NCBI RefSeq assembly: GCF_003206695.1 | Contig: NZ_PZJN01000006.1 | Location: 179,333 to 243,332 of the forward strand | DNA length: 64,000 bases | Direction of reading: 5' to 3' | From: Salinicola halophyticus | Lineage (GTDB): Bacteria; Pseudomonadota; Gammaproteobacteria; Pseudomonadales; Halomonadaceae | Part shown: in pieces, positions 40,523-49,977 of the stretch | How positions within the stretch are numbered: position 1 is the stretch's first letter | How the letters are laid out: every line of letters starts with the position of its first letter | Notes under the pieces: model-generated | The model's database searches: none | What the model was told of the DNA's origin: nothing | The model's input: the letters and a program-made list of their open reading frames with translations, nothing else | Translations under genes and position numbers: made by a program

Positions 40523-43126
40523 ATGAAAAGTGCAGAAATCAGACAGGCTTTCCTGAGCTACTTCGAGGAGCGCGGACACACCATCGTGCCTTCCGCCTCT
40601 CTGGTGCCGGAAAACGACCCGACGCTCCTCTTCACCAACGCCGGCATGGTGCCGTTCAAGGATGCGTTTCTCGGCCGGGATCAACGCCCGTACGTGCGCG
40701 CCACCTCGGCGCAGCGTTGTGTGCGTGCCGGCGGCAAGCATAACGACCTGGACAACGTCGGCTACACCGCCCGTCACCACACGTTTTTCGAGATGATGGG
40801 CAACTTCAGCTTCGGCGACTACTTCAAGGCCGACGCGATTCGCTATGCCTGGTCCTTCATTACCGACGTGCTGGGATTGCCCAAGGACAAGCTCTGGGTG
40901 ACCGTCCATATCAGCGACGATGAAGCCGCCAGGATCTGGATCGACGACATCGGCGTCGATCCGGCGCGGCTGTCGCGGCTGGACGAAGACAACTTTTGGC
41001 AGATGGGCGATACCGGCCCCTGTGGCCCGTGTTCGGAAATCTTCTACGACCACGGTCCCGAGGTCTGGGGTGGCCCGCCGGGGAGTCCGGAAGAGGACGG
41101 CGATCGCTACATCGAGGTCTGGAACCTCGTCTTCATGCAGTTCGATCGTGACGCTTCCGGCAACATGAACCCGCTGCCCAAGCCGTCGATCGATACCGGC
41201 ATGGGGCTGGAGCGCATGGCTGCGGTGATGCAGGGCGTGCACTCCAACTACGAGATCGATCTGTTCCAGAACCTATTGCTGGCGGCGGCCGAGGTAACCG
41301 GTCACGACGATATCAAGACGCCGTCGCTACGCGTCATCGCCGATCATATCCGCTCCTGTGCCTTTCTGATCGTCGATGGCGTGCTGCCGTCCAACGAAGG
41401 CCGGGGTTACGTGCTGCGGCGGATCATTCGTCGCGCCGTGCGCCATGGTCACAAGCTCGGGGCCAGCGAGCCGTTCTTTCACAAGCTGGTGGCGGCACTG
41501 GATGCGGAGATGGGCGAAGCCTATCCCGAACTGCACCAGGCGCGCGATCAGATCGAGCGCGTACTGTTGAAGGAAGAGCAGCAGTTCGCGCGCACGCTGG
41601 ATCACGGCATGGGCCTGCTCGAAGAGGCGCTTTCGGCGCTCGAGGGTGAGGTTCTGCCTGGCGAGACGATCTTCAAACTCTACGATACCTACGGCTTCCC
41701 CTATGATCTGACCGCGGACGTCTGTCGCGAGCGTGGCGTCACGCTCGACGAAACCGGGTTCGAACGCGAGCTCGAAGCTCAGCGGCAGCGGGCGCGCGCC
41801 GCCAGCCAGTTCGGCGGTGACTACGGCGCTGCGCTCGAGCTCGAGGGCAGCACCGAGTTCACCGGTTACGACCGTCTCGAGGATTCGTCGATGGTACAGG
41901 CGATCGTCGACAGCGAGGGCAATGCGCTGGAGGCTCTCGAGGAGGGCCAGAAAGGCGTCGTGGTGCTGGATCGCACGCCGTTCTATGCTGAATCGGGCGG
42001 CCAGGTGGGCGACACAGGCTATCTGCAGGCGAACGATGGCCGCTTTCAGGTGACCAATACGCGCAAGCAGGCCGGGCATCATCTGCATGAAGGGCTGATG
42101 GTCGGTGGTCGCCTGGCCGTCGGCGAGCATCTCGCGCCGCAGGTGGATCCTTCACTGCGCCAGGCAACGATGCGCAACCACTCGGCAACGCATTTGATGC
42201 ACGAGGCGCTACGTCTGACCCTCGGCGATCACGTACAGCAGAAGGGATCGCTGGTCAGCGCCGAGCGTCTGCGTTTCGACTTCAGCCATTTCGAGCCGGT
42301 CACCCCGGATCAGCTGGCGCAGGTCGAGCGGATCGTCAATGCTCAGATCATGGCCAACGCGCCGACCCGGACCGAGTTGATGACGCTCGACGAGGCGAAG
42401 GCCAAGGGCGCGCGTGCGCTGTTCGAAGCTAAATACGCCGATAGCGTTCGCGTGCTGACCATCGGCAGCGACGACTTCTCGATCGAGCTTTGCGGGGGCA
42501 CTCACGTGGCGCGCAGTGGCGATATCGGCCCGTTCCATATCGTCGCCGAGTCGGGTACCGCAGCGGGTGTGCGTCGTATCGAGGCGGTCAGCGGAGAAGG
42601 GGCCCTGGCGTGGTTCGATGCCCAGGAGCGTGAACTGAACGCCGTCGGCGAGCGACTCAAGGCCAAGCCCGAGCAAGTCGTCGAGCGCCTGGACGCCGTT
42701 CTCGAGCGTCAGCGATCGCTGGAGAAAGAGCTCGAACGGCTCAAGGCCAAGCTGGCGAGCGCAACCGGTAATGACCTGTTGGAGGAAGCCCGGGACGTGG
42801 CCGGCATCAAGGTGCTGGCGACCCAGCTCGAGGGCATCTCGGGCAAGGAGCTGCGGGGCCTGCACGATCAGCTCAAACAGAAGCTGGGCTCGGGTGTGCT
42901 GGTACTGGCGACATCCCAGGATGGCAAGGTCAGCCTGATCGCCGGTGTCACCGACGATCTGACCGCCAGGGTCAAGGCGGGCGAGCTGGTCAATCACGTC
43001 GCCGCGCAGGTGGGCGGCAAGGGCGGTGGGCGCCCGGACATGGCCCAGGCGGGCGGTAGCGATCCGTCACAGCTGCCGGCGGCGCTGGAAAGCGTGCCGG
43101 CCTGGGTCGCGCAGAAGCTGAGCTAG
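40523..43126 (+). CDS. alaS: Alanyl-tRNA synthetase
   Basis: An 867-residue class II synthetase (E. coli 876) with an editing domain. Motifs seen: [16 protein letters not shown] and [14 protein letters not shown] in the aminoacylation core, [12 protein letters not shown] (motif 3), the editing-site zinc ligands [11 protein letters not shown] and [13 protein letters not shown], and the C-terminal Ala-rich DHH-like domain ending near [16 protein letters not shown] at 40523 ([14 protein letters not shown]) is the family start; an upstream frame extension of 35 residues is discounted. Followed by lysC after a strong hairpin. Confidence 0.97.
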   Translation: MKSAEIRQAFLSYFEERGHTIVPSASLVPENDPTLLFTNAGMVPFKDAFLGRDQRPYVRATSAQRCVRAGGKHNDLDNVGYTARHHTFFEMMGNFSFGDYFKADAIRYAWSFITDVLGLPKDKLWVTVHISDDEAARIWIDDIGVDPARLSRLDEDNFWQMGDTGPCGPCSEIFYDHGPEVWGGPPGSPEEDGDRYIEVWNLVFMQFDRDASGNMNPLPKPSIDTGMGLERMAAVMQGVHSNYEIDLFQNLLLAAAEVTGHDDIKTPSLRVIADHIRSCAFLIVDGVLPSNEGRGYVLRRIIRRAVRHGHKLGASEPFFHKLVAALDAEMGEAYPELHQARDQIERVLLKEEQQFARTLDHGMGLLEEALSALEGEVLPGETIFKLYDTYGFPYDLTADVCRERGVTLDETGFERELEAQRQRARAASQFGGDYGAALELEGSTEFTGYDRLEDSSMVQAIVDSEGNALEALEEGQKGVVVLDRTPFYAESGGQVGDTGYLQANDGRFQVTNTRKQAGHHLHEGLMVGGRLAVGEHLAPQVDPSLRQATMRNHSATHLMHEALRLTLGDHVQQKGSLVSAERLRFDFSHFEPVTPDQLAQVERIVNAQIMANAPTRTELMTLDEAKAKGARALFEAKYADSVRVLTIGSDDFSIELCGGTHVARSGDIGPFHIVAESGTAAGVRRIEAVSGEGALAWFDAQERELNAVGERLKAKPEQVVERLDAVLERQRSLEKELERLKAKLASATGNDLLEEARDVAGIKVLATQLEGISGKELRGLHDQLKQKLGSGVLVLATSQDGKVSLIAGVTDDLTARVKAGELVNHVAAQVGGKGGGRPDMAQAGGSDPSQLPAALESVPAWVAQKLS

Positions 43127-43153
43127 GACTGAGAGGCTCGGCTAAATGCATTC

Positions 43154-43177
43154 ACGTCCGGCGTTCGCGCCGGACGT
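43154..43177 (+). other. Perfect hairpin with TTCG loop between alaS and lysC
   Basis: ACGTCCGGCG and CGCCGGACGT form a perfect 10-bp stem closed by a TTCG tetraloop, an exceptionally stable RNA hairpin. No T-run follows; AAGGAG, the lysC ribosome site, starts about 9 nt downstream. It may act as a processing or decay barrier between the two coding regions, or as a Rho-dependent terminator. Confidence 0.65.
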
Positions 43178-43204
43178 CAACGCTAAGGAGCGATAAGCAG
43201 ACTC

Positions 43205-44449
43205 ATGGCGCTATACGTACAGAAGTTCGGAGGCACATCGGTCGGCTCGGTCGAGCGGATCAAGGCGGTGGCCGAGAAGGTCAAGCGCGATCGGGATGCA
43301 GGTCACCAGGTGGTAGTGGTGGTCTCGGCGATGAGCGGCGAAACCAATCGGCTCATCGGCCTGGCCAGTCAGATCAACGAGGATCCGACGCCGCGCGAGA
43401 TGGATATGCTGGTTTCGACCGGCGAACAGGTCACCATTTCTCTGCTGGCCATGGCCCTGCACCAGCTGGGCGTGCCGGCGACGTCGTATACCGGCGCCCA
43501 GGTAGGCATTCGCACCGACAGCGCGCACACCAAGGCGCGGATTCAGCGGATCGAGACCGATGAGATCCAGGAGGATCTGGACGACGGCCAGGTCGTGGTC
43601 GTGGCGGGTTTCCAGGGTGTCGATGAAGAAGGCAACATCACCACCCTCGGACGTGGCGGTTCGGATACCACTGGTGTCGCCCTGGCCGCGGCCCTGAAAG
43701 CCGACGAGTGCCAGATTTATACTGACGTCGACGGTGTCTACACCACCGACCCACGAGTCTGTTCCAAGGCGCAGCGCCTTGAGAAGGTCACTGTCGAAGA
43801 GATGTTGGAACTGGCGAGTCTCGGCTCCAAGGTATTGCAGATCCGCGCCGTGGAGTTCGCCGGCAAATACAACGTACCGTTACGCGTGCTCTCGAGCTTC
43901 GAGGAAGGGCCTGGCACGCTGATCGTCGCAGACGAGGAATTCGAATCGATGGAAGAACCGCTGATCTCCGGTATCGCCTTCACGGCGAATGAAGCCAAGC
44001 TGACCCTGCTCAACACGCCCGACGTGCCCGGTGTCGCCTCGCGGATTCTGGGGCCAATCGCCGATGCCAACATCGAAGTCGACATGATCGTGCAGAACGT
44101 GGCGCCGGCTGGTGACTACACCGACTTCACCTTCACGGTGGCCAAGGGCGATTACAAGCAGACCATGCGCATTCTGCAGAACGATGTCATTCCGGCACTG
44201 GGCGGGGGCGATCTGCGCGGTGACGAGAACATCGCCAAGGTTTCGCTGGTCGGTGTCGGCATGCGTTCCCACGCGGGTGTGGCCTCCAAGATGTTCCGCG
44301 TGCTAGCCGAAGAGAATATCAACATCCGCATGGTCTCCACGTCCGAGATCAAGATCTCCGTGGTGATCGACGAAAAGGCGATGGAGCTTGCCGTACGCGC
44401 ATTGCACACCGCGTTTGGGCTCGATAAAGACAGTATTCAGAGCGAATAG
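43205..44449 (+). CDS. lysC: Aspartate kinase
   Basis: A 414-residue enzyme phosphorylating aspartate, the first step to lysine, threonine, methionine, diaminopimelate and, in halophiles, ectoine. It begins ALYVQKFGGTSVGSVERI, shows VVVVSAMSGETNRLIGLA and LGRGGSDTTGVALAAAL in the kinase domain and two C-terminal ACT domains (from about residue 265) for feedback control. The length and ACT arrangement match the alpha2beta2-type pseudomonad aspartokinase, in which an internal start can yield a beta subunit. AAGGAG precedes the ATG at 43205. Confidence 0.96.
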   Translation: MALYVQKFGGTSVGSVERIKAVAEKVKRDRDAGHQVVVVVSAMSGETNRLIGLASQINEDPTPREMDMLVSTGEQVTISLLAMALHQLGVPATSYTGAQVGIRTDSAHTKARIQRIETDEIQEDLDDGQVVVVAGFQGVDEEGNITTLGRGGSDTTGVALAAALKADECQIYTDVDGVYTTDPRVCSKAQRLEKVTVEEMLELASLGSKVLQIRAVEFAGKYNVPLRVLSSFEEGPGTLIVADEEFESMEEPLISGIAFTANEAKLTLLNTPDVPGVASRILGPIADANIEVDMIVQNVAPAGDYTDFTFTVAKGDYKQTMRILQNDVIPALGGGDLRGDENIAKVSLVGVGMRSHAGVASKMFRVLAEENINIRMVSTSEIKISVVIDEKAMELAVRALHTAFGLDKDSIQSE

Positions 44450-44494
44450 ACGAATAACCCCTTCAACAATGCCTCAAGCGTTCTACGCTTAGGG

Positions 44495-44670
44495 GGAGTT
44501 GGAAGACGGTGAAGGAAAACACACGTTCTTTCAACGACGCCGCGGGTTTTCATGGAAGGCGTCATTGGCCTGATGGTCCGTATGACGCATAATCGCTGCT
44601 CGGGTAGGAAATCTGCTCTGCAGGCGGCCCGAGAGCGTGACCCGAGAATGGAAGAAGGCCCTGAGAAGGA
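44495..44670 (+). promoter_or_regulatory. csrA leader with seven GGA motifs
   Basis: GGA triplets occur at 44495, 44501, 44514, 44554, 44607, 44650 and 44668, the last being the csrA Shine-Dalgarno (AAGGAG). Several are in CsrA-favoured contexts (AAGGA, ATGGA, TAGGA). The arrangement agrees with translational autorepression of csrA. The promoter position within the region is not clear. Confidence 0.5.
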
Positions 44671-44679
44671 GATCAGATA

Positions 44680-44877
44680 ATGCTCATCCTGACCCGACGA
44701 GTGGGAGAGACTCTCATGATCGGTGACGACATTACCGTCACGGTTCTGGGAGTGAAAGGGAATCAGGTGCGTATCGGCGTGAACGCGCCCAAGGATGTGG
44801 CCGTCCATCGTGAAGAGATCTATCAGCGTATTCAGCGCGAGAAATCCGAAGATGAAGACGGCGGTCCTGGCGCATGA
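44680..44877 (+). CDS. csrA: CsrA, carbon storage/translation regulator
   Basis: A 65-residue RNA-binding dimer beginning [17 protein letters not shown], with the binding-surface residues in the first strand (LTRR, Arg/Leu near position 4-7) and [15 protein letters not shown] (Arg44 region) conserved. It binds GGA motifs in mRNA leaders to alter translation and stability of carbon, motility and biofilm genes. Strong AAGGAG ribosome site. Location after recA-alaS-lysC and before tRNA-Ser/tRNA-Arg genes is the classic gammaproteobacterial order. The C-terminus is acidic (KSEDEDGG). Confidence 0.97.
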   Translation: MLILTRRVGETLMIGDDITVTVLGVKGNQVRIGVNAPKDVAVHREEIYQRIQREKSEDEDGGPGA

Positions 44878-45045
44878 GTGCTGGATAGGCGCTTTGGTAC
44901 CGTCTGAGCTGGTGAAGTCGTCCCCTTTATCGGCTCGGGCTATTACTGAACCCCCTTTCATCCTCATGACTTCGCCTTCTGACCTTGTCTCGCGGTAACT
45001 TATTCATCCTCTGAGGTTTTTCACGAAAAAAGTTTGGCCTTCGGC

Positions 45046-45074
45046 TGGACAATGCTCAGCAGAATCGGTAATCT
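45046..45074 (+). promoter_or_regulatory. Candidate tRNA-operon promoter
   Basis: TGGACA (45046-45051) and TAATCT (45069-45074) are spaced by 17 bp and followed by a GC-rich discriminator ACGCGCC, typical of stringently controlled stable-RNA promoters. Start would be near 45082, 11 nt before the tRNA-Ser gene. Confidence 0.5.
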
Positions 45075-45092
45075 ACGCGCCGTGCTGATCGG

Positions 45093-45187
<95 letters not shown>

Positions 45188-45237
45188 TTCGAACAATCGA
45201 AAATCTCGATCACACCGTGTGAAAATTTGTGGATCAA

Positions 45238-45314
45238 GCGCCCGTAGCTCAGCTGGATAGAGTACCTGACTACGAATCAGGGGGTCGGAGGTTCGAATCC
45301 TCCCGGGCGCACCA
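45238..45314 (+). tRNA. tRNA-Arg (ACG), copy 1
   Basis: A 77-nt tRNA with acceptor GCGCCCG/CGGGCGC, discriminator A and encoded CCA. The anticodon loop CTACGAA gives anticodon ACG, whose A34 is normally deaminated to inosine by TadA to read CGU, CGC and CGA. D-arm AGCTCAGCTGGATAGAGT and T-arm GGAGGTTCGAATCCTCC are intact. Downstream copy 2 is identical. Confidence 0.97.
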
Positions 45315-45358
45315 CCCACGCTGACGCATCGATTCATAGCGTCGTTTCACCAGAATTC

Positions 45359-45435
45359 GCGCCCGTAGCTCAGCTGGATAGAGTACCTGACTACGAATCA
45401 GGGGGTCGGAGGTTCGAATCCTCCCGGGCGCACCA
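45359..45435 (+). tRNA. tRNA-Arg (ACG), copy 2
   Basis: A second 77-nt copy, identical in sequence to the one at 45238-45314, separated from it by a 44-bp unrelated spacer. Encoded CCA at 45433-45435. Both copies presumably share the transcript starting before tRNA-Ser and ending at the terminator 9 bp downstream. Confidence 0.97.
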
Positions 45436-45443
45436 TCCAGTCG

Positions 45444-45475
45444 AAAACCCCCGCATCTCTGATGCGGGGGTTTTT
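45444..45475 (+). terminator. tRNA-operon terminator
   Basis: AAAACCCCCGCATC and GATGCGGGGGTTTT form a perfect 14-bp stem with TCT loop followed by a T-run, 9 bp after the second tRNA-Arg. Confidence 0.93.
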
Positions 45476-45528
45476 GTTTGTCTGGCTTTTGTTTGTCTGG
45501 CCCTCGGCGATGAGAAAGTGACGACCGC

Positions 45529-46641
45529 CTAGACGGCTGTCGAGACGTCGTGAGACGAGACGCCCGGCTCGGAAGCGTGCAAGCCCGCCAGGAAGGGCGT
45601 CAGGGCGGTTTCCCGGCGCAGCGCCATGAAGCGCGTAGCCGCCTCTGCATCGCGTCCTCGCATGTGGTTCAGCCACTGCTTCAGCAGCGATACGATCACT
45701 TTCTCCGCCATGCCCGCACGGCGCTTGGCGTCGGCGTAACGGCACAGCATGTCGCTGCGTGCCGACCATGGTGTGGCCAACAGGCGCTCGCCGCCCGACA
45801 CCTGCCAATGACGAATGCGCCGTGCCAGCCAAGGGTCTGCCAGCATGCCGCGGCCGAGCATGACATCGCGGCAGCCCGAGAGAGTGCGCGCCTTCCAGTA
45901 ATCCTCCAACGACCAGATATCCCCGTTGGCGACCACCGGCACGCTCACGGCGGTGCGAATATGAGCAATCCATTCCCAGTGGGCGGGAGGACGGTAGCCT
46001 TCGCGCCGCGTTCGGGCGTGAACGACCAGCTCGTCGGCACCGCCGGCTTCGGCGGCCTGCGCACAGGCCAGTGCCAGCCGCTTGTCATCGAAGCCCAGCC
46101 GCAGCTTGGCGTTGACCGTGACGCCGAAACGCTGACCCACCTCGGCGACGGACGCGACAACGGCGTGCACGCGTGCCGGCGTCCGCAGCAGCGAGGCACC
46201 GCCGTCGTGGCGATTGACGGTTTTGGCAGGGCAGCCGAAGTTGAGGTCGAGGCGCGTCGCGCCCAGGGCGATCGCCTGCTCGGCGTTGGCCGCCAATGCC
46301 TCTGGGTCGGAGCCAAGCAGCTGCAACGTGACGGGCGTGGACGACGGCGTGACCGGCCCCGAGCTGCCTGCCGTCGCCAACTCTGGACAGTGGCGCAGGA
46401 ACACTCTCGGGGGCAATTTTGCATCGACGACCCGCACGAACTCGGTGACACACCAGTCCAGCGCGCCATCCTCGCTCAGCAGCGCTCGAGTATCGGCATC
46501 GATGACGCCTTCCATCGGCGCCAGACCGAGTCGGCCCGGTACCGCCGGAGTCGCTCGAGAGAAGGACGCGCCAGGGTTGCACGTATCGGGAGTGCACGCA
46601 TCGGGACTGCACGTATCGAGATTGGAAAAGGGATGTGCCAT
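45529..46641 (-). CDS. dusC: tRNA-dihydrouridine(16) synthase DusC
   Basis: A 370-residue FMN-dependent enzyme reducing uridine 16 in the tRNA D-loop. The core begins LGLAPMEGVIDADTR; LDWCVTEFVRVVD and FGCPAKTVNRHDGGASLL (with the catalytic Cys) are DusC-like, as are VVHARTRREGYRP and VANGDIWSLED. E. coli DusC has 315 residues; here about 38 N-terminal residues precede the core and include a repeated Cys-x-Pro-Asp pattern (CSPDACTPDTCNPG). The start at 46641 is supported by GGAGG 5 nt upstream. Convergent with the tRNA cluster. Confidence 0.92.
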   Translation of the reverse strand: MAHPFSNLDTCSPDACTPDTCNPGASFSRATPAVPGRLGLAPMEGVIDADTRALLSEDGALDWCVTEFVRVVDAKLPPRVFLRHCPELATAGSSGPVTPSSTPVTLQLLGSDPEALAANAEQAIALGATRLDLNFGCPAKTVNRHDGGASLLRTPARVHAVVASVAEVGQRFGVTVNAKLRLGFDDKRLALACAQAAEAGGADELVVHARTRREGYRPPAHWEWIAHIRTAVSVPVVANGDIWSLEDYWKARTLSGCRDVMLGRGMLADPWLARRIRHWQVSGGERLLATPWSARSDMLCRYADAKRRAGMAEKVIVSLLKQWLNHMRGRDAEAATRFMALRRETALTPFLAGLHASEPGVSSHDVSTAV

Positions 46642-46738
46642 ACGACCTCCGGATGATCGGCGGCCACGCTAGCACACCTCTCGTCGGGGGCGAATGAAAA
46701 GATGAGCGGCGCCCGCGTGGGTCGACCGCTCGCTAGAA

Positions 46739-48244
46739 TCAGGCTTGCACGGCAGCCCGCTGGCGGAGAATGCGTCGAACGGTGAACGCGACCGACAGCA
46801 CGGCCAGAATCAGCAGTCCGGCCGAGATCGGCCGCGTTAGAAACAGCGTCCAGTCTTCGTCGGCCATCAACGCCCGGCGCAGGTTGGTCTCGGCGATGGG
46901 CCCCAGAATCACGCCGAGTACCAGCGGCGCCAGCGGGTAGTCGAGCTTGGCCAGCAGATAGCCCACCAGGCCGACGCCGATCAGCAGATAGAGATCGGTG
47001 ACCCGGTTGTTGAGCGCCAGTGCGCCGACCGCACAGCAGACCAGGACCACCGGTACGATGATCGATTTGGGGATCTCGGTAATCCGCAGAAACCAGCGCA
47101 TGCTGACCAGGCAGAAGGCCAGCACCATGACCGCGGCCAGGAACATCGCCAGAAACATGCCGTAAGCCAGGTCGGCGTTGTCCATGATCAGGCGCGGCCC
47201 GACGCTGATGCCCTGGACCATCAACGCCGCCATCAGCACCGCGTCGACCGCGCTTCCGGGAATGCCGAGCGCGATCATCGGGATCAGCCCGCCGCCGGCG
47301 GTCGCCGAATTGCCCGATTCCGAGGCCACCACGCCATCGGCAATACCGGTCCCGAAGCGTTCCGGGGTCTTCGAGGCGCGTTTGGCCTGGTCGTAAGCGA
47401 TCAGGTTGGCGATGCTGCCACCGGCGCCGGGCACGGCACCGATGACCACGCCGATCATCGACGAACGCAGCAGATTGCCTGGGTGGCTCAGCACTTCACG
47501 CATCACCGCGAACGGACGGAACTGTATCTCGCCGCTCACCAGCGGTTTCCCCTGCTGGAGCTCCGTCGGATTCTCGACCTCGCTGGCCAGCTGGCTGACC
47601 GCAAAGATGCCGATCAATACCACCAGAAACGGGATGCCGGCTGCCAGCACGTCGACACCGAAGGTGAAGCGGGGCACGCCCATCATCGGGTCCTGGCCTA
47701 CCGTTGCGATGAAAAGCCCCAACAGGCTCATCATCAGGCCCTTGAGGATCGACTTGCCGACCAGGCTTGCCACCACGGTGACGGCGAACAGGATCAGCGA
47801 AAAATACTCCCAGGGGCCGAGCTTGACCGCGATCATCGCCAGCGGCGGCGCGGCGACGATCAGCACCACCGCGCTGACCAGGGCGCCGAAGAACGAAGCC
47901 CAGATACCCAGCGCCAGCGCCCGTCCCGGTTCACCCTTGCGCGCCATGGGATAGGCGTCGAAGGTGGTCGCCACCGCGGAAGGGGTACCGGGAATGCCGA
48001 GCAGGGCGGCGCTGATCAGCCCGCCGGAGCCGCCGCCGACATAGACGGCGAGCATCGTCGCCACGCCTTGCAGTGGCGGCATGGTAAAGGTCACCGGCAG
48101 CGTCAGCACGATCGCCATGGTGATCGTGAAGCCGGGGATGGCGGCAGCCACGACGCCTGCCACGACCCCAATCATCATGCTGACGAGCGTCGCCAGCGAA
48201 AACAGTTGTTCGACGCTGCTGAGCAGCGCATCGGTCATCGGCAT
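46739..48244 (-). CDS. tctA: TctA-family tripartite tricarboxylate transporter large permease
   Basis: A 501-residue inner-membrane permease with roughly twelve membrane segments, the large subunit of a TctCBA transporter that imports carboxylates using a binding protein and ion gradient. Family motifs are GVVAGVVAAAIPGFTITMAI at the N-terminus, YVGGGSGGLISAALLGIPGTPSAVATTFDAYPMARKG-type segment (about 68-104) and GAVPGAGGSIANLIAYDQAKR with GIADGVVASESGNSA. Last gene of the tctC-tctB-tctA block; substrate not deducible. Confidence 0.92.
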   Translation of the reverse strand: MPMTDALLSSVEQLFSLATLVSMMIGVVAGVVAAAIPGFTITMAIVLTLPVTFTMPPLQGVATMLAVYVGGGSGGLISAALLGIPGTPSAVATTFDAYPMARKGEPGRALALGIWASFFGALVSAVVLIVAAPPLAMIAVKLGPWEYFSLILFAVTVVASLVGKSILKGLMMSLLGLFIATVGQDPMMGVPRFTFGVDVLAAGIPFLVVLIGIFAVSQLASEVENPTELQQGKPLVSGEIQFRPFAVMREVLSHPGNLLRSSMIGVVIGAVPGAGGSIANLIAYDQAKRASKTPERFGTGIADGVVASESGNSATAGGGLIPMIALGIPGSAVDAVLMAALMVQGISVGPRLIMDNADLAYGMFLAMFLAAVMVLAFCLVSMRWFLRITEIPKSIIVPVVLVCCAVGALALNNRVTDLYLLIGVGLVGYLLAKLDYPLAPLVLGVILGPIAETNLRRALMADEDWTLFLTRPISAGLLILAVLSVAFTVRRILRQRAAVQA

Positions 48245-48311
48245 GGGGAATTCTCTCGTCCCGTTGATCTTGTTTGAGCGAGGCTATCGATTTCGCGCTT
48301 TTAGCGTCGGG

Positions 48312-48845
48312 CTACCAAAGGCGCCCCGATGGCAGCGAAATCAGAAACACATGGCTGAACAGGGCATAGAGACCGAGGCCGAAGATGGCGGCGATGATCG
48401 CGGCAATCAGCAGCCGACGGCCGCGTCGGGCGCCCAGAATGAACTGGACGGCGAGCAGGAACAGCAGCGACGCCATGGCAAACCCGATCCACGGCATGCT
48501 CAGCGCATAGATGGCGAAGGACGCCAGCGTGGCGAAAGCCAGACGACGCTGGAGGAACCACCGTCGCGCACCGACACTGGCGGCGCGGTCGGTGCCACGT
48601 AACGCCGCCATCGACTGCACCATGATCGCCAGATTGAAGATCACCAGCGCGCCCAGGATCAGGCGCGGAAACGAGCCCGCGCCCAGTGGTTCCCACATCG
48701 ACGACGGCAAATCGCCGGCCTGAATGAACAGGCCGACGAACAGCGCGGCCAGCCCGGCATTGAAAATGACGTTGGCGAGCGCCTTGCCGCGCTCGCTGCT
48801 GGTCTCCCGCTCGGGTCGGGAGACCGTCTGGGTAGCGTCGTTCAT
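48312..48845 (-). CDS. tctB: TctB-family tripartite tricarboxylate transporter small permease
   Basis: A 177-residue membrane protein with four predicted helices (about residues 26-42, 60-80, 101-121 and 140-170) and the short poorly conserved TctB fold, including GAGSFPRLILGALVIFNLAI. It is the small membrane subunit pairing with TctA. Its ATG overlaps the tctC stop (ATGA), and tctA starts 67 bp downstream. Identity rests on topology, size and position between tctC and tctA. Confidence 0.88.
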   Translation of the reverse strand: MNDATQTVSRPERETSSERGKALANVIFNAGLAALFVGLFIQAGDLPSSMWEPLGAGSFPRLILGALVIFNLAIMVQSMAALRGTDRAASVGARRWFLQRRLAFATLASFAIYALSMPWIGFAMASLLFLLAVQFILGARRGRRLLIAAIIAAIFGLGLYALFSHVFLISLPSGRLW

Positions 48846-49855
48846 CGCGCCAACTTGCCGGAGAGGCGCTTGATCGTGGCATCGATGTCAGCCAGATAGT
48901 CGGCATAGGTCTGGGGGCCCATGAAGTCGACCTCGGCACCGGCGTTGTTGACCCGTTTGATGAACTCGGGATCTTTGGACATGGCTTCGAAACCCTTGGC
49001 CAGCGTCTCGACCTTGGCCGGATCGATCCCCTTGGGGGCGACGATGCCGCGGTTGATGCTCAGGTTGAGATTGTCGTAGCCGAGTTCCTTGAAGGTCGGC
49101 ACGTCGGGCGTCTGCTCGAGGCGCTCCTTGCTGCCTACGGCGAGGAAGCGCAGATCCCCGTTCTTGACGAACTCCAGGCTCGACGAGATATCGCCGATGG
49201 AGGCATCGATGTGGCCGCCGACCAGGCCGCGGATGCGAGCGCCGGTGCCTTCGTAGCCGACATACCGGAACTGGGCACCGATGGCGTCCTCGATCATTGC
49301 CGCGTGGACATGGGGAATGCCCCCGAGCGTGGCACCGACACGAATCTCGCCCGGATGCGCCTTGGCGTATTCGGCGAAATCCTCGAAGGTTTTCCAGTCG
49401 CTGTCGGCGTTGACCACCAGGAACTGCGGAGAGGAGGCCAACGAGGCGATCGGCTGGAAATCGTCCCAGTTGAGCTGGGTCAGGCCGGTGGCATTGGAGG
49501 CCATCAGGCCCTCGTGAATCTGGCCCACGGTGTAGCCGTCGGGATCCTTCTGGGCGAGCTCCTTGAGGCCGATAGTCCCGCTGACGCCGGGCATGTTCAT
49601 TACCGGCATCGGCTGGCCAATGTGTTTCTCGGCCGAGTTGGAGATGATACGCATCAGCGCGTCGCTGCCGCCGCCCGGCGACCACGGCACGATGAACTCG
49701 ATGGCGTGATCGGGATAGTCGTCGGCTTGCGCGCTCTGGCTGAGCGCCAGGCCGGCAGCTCCCAGCCCCAGGGTCAAGGAGGCGATCGCGCCGCTGGAGG
49801 CGAGCATTCGGCCCAGTTTTCCGTGGGCGGCATGGTGGAGTACGTCGTAGAACAT
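48842..49855 (-). CDS. tctC: TctC-family periplasmic solute-binding protein
   Basis: A 337-residue binding protein (Bug/TctC family) with a signal peptide of about 44 residues (hydrophobic core ASLTLGLGAAGLALS, cleavage near SAQADD). The mature part starts YPDHAIEFIVPWSPGGGSDALMR, where family members bind the carboxylate, and includes VMNMPGVSGTIGLKELA. It delivers a carboxylated ligand to TctBA. The TctC family is highly expanded with diverse ligands, so the substrate is unknown. 122 bp separate it from the upstream ChrA-like gene. Confidence 0.92.
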   Translation of the reverse strand: MFYDVLHHAAHGKLGRMLASSGAIASLTLGLGAAGLALSQSAQADDYPDHAIEFIVPWSPGGGSDALMRIISNSAEKHIGQPMPVMNMPGVSGTIGLKELAQKDPDGYTVGQIHEGLMASNATGLTQLNWDDFQPIASLASSPQFLVVNADSDWKTFEDFAEYAKAHPGEIRVGATLGGIPHVHAAMIEDAIGAQFRYVGYEGTGARIRGLVGGHIDASIGDISSSLEFVKNGDLRFLAVGSKERLEQTPDVPTFKELGYDNLNLSINRGIVAPKGIDPAKVETLAKGFEAMSKDPEFIKRVNNAGAEVDFMGPQTYADYLADIDATIKRLSGKLAR

Positions 49856-49977
49856 GAGTTGTCCTTATTGATTTGTTGGTTTGACGTCGTGTCGTCTTGC
49901 TTCGAATCGTTATCTTTTTTCGGGTTGCTGCTTTTTCGAGGTGCTGCTTTCTTCGGCTCGGGCGGTCTCCCCACCGC

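Noticed and set aside
43127-43204. Lysine riboswitch upstream of lysC
   Set aside because: Only 78 nt are available, far short of the roughly 170-nt L-box, and the region holds a simple hairpin.
49774-49974. Small Lys/Asn-rich minus-strand ORF before tctC
   Set aside because: Mostly overlaps tctC in another frame; the unique part is short, low-complexity sequence with no ribosome site.
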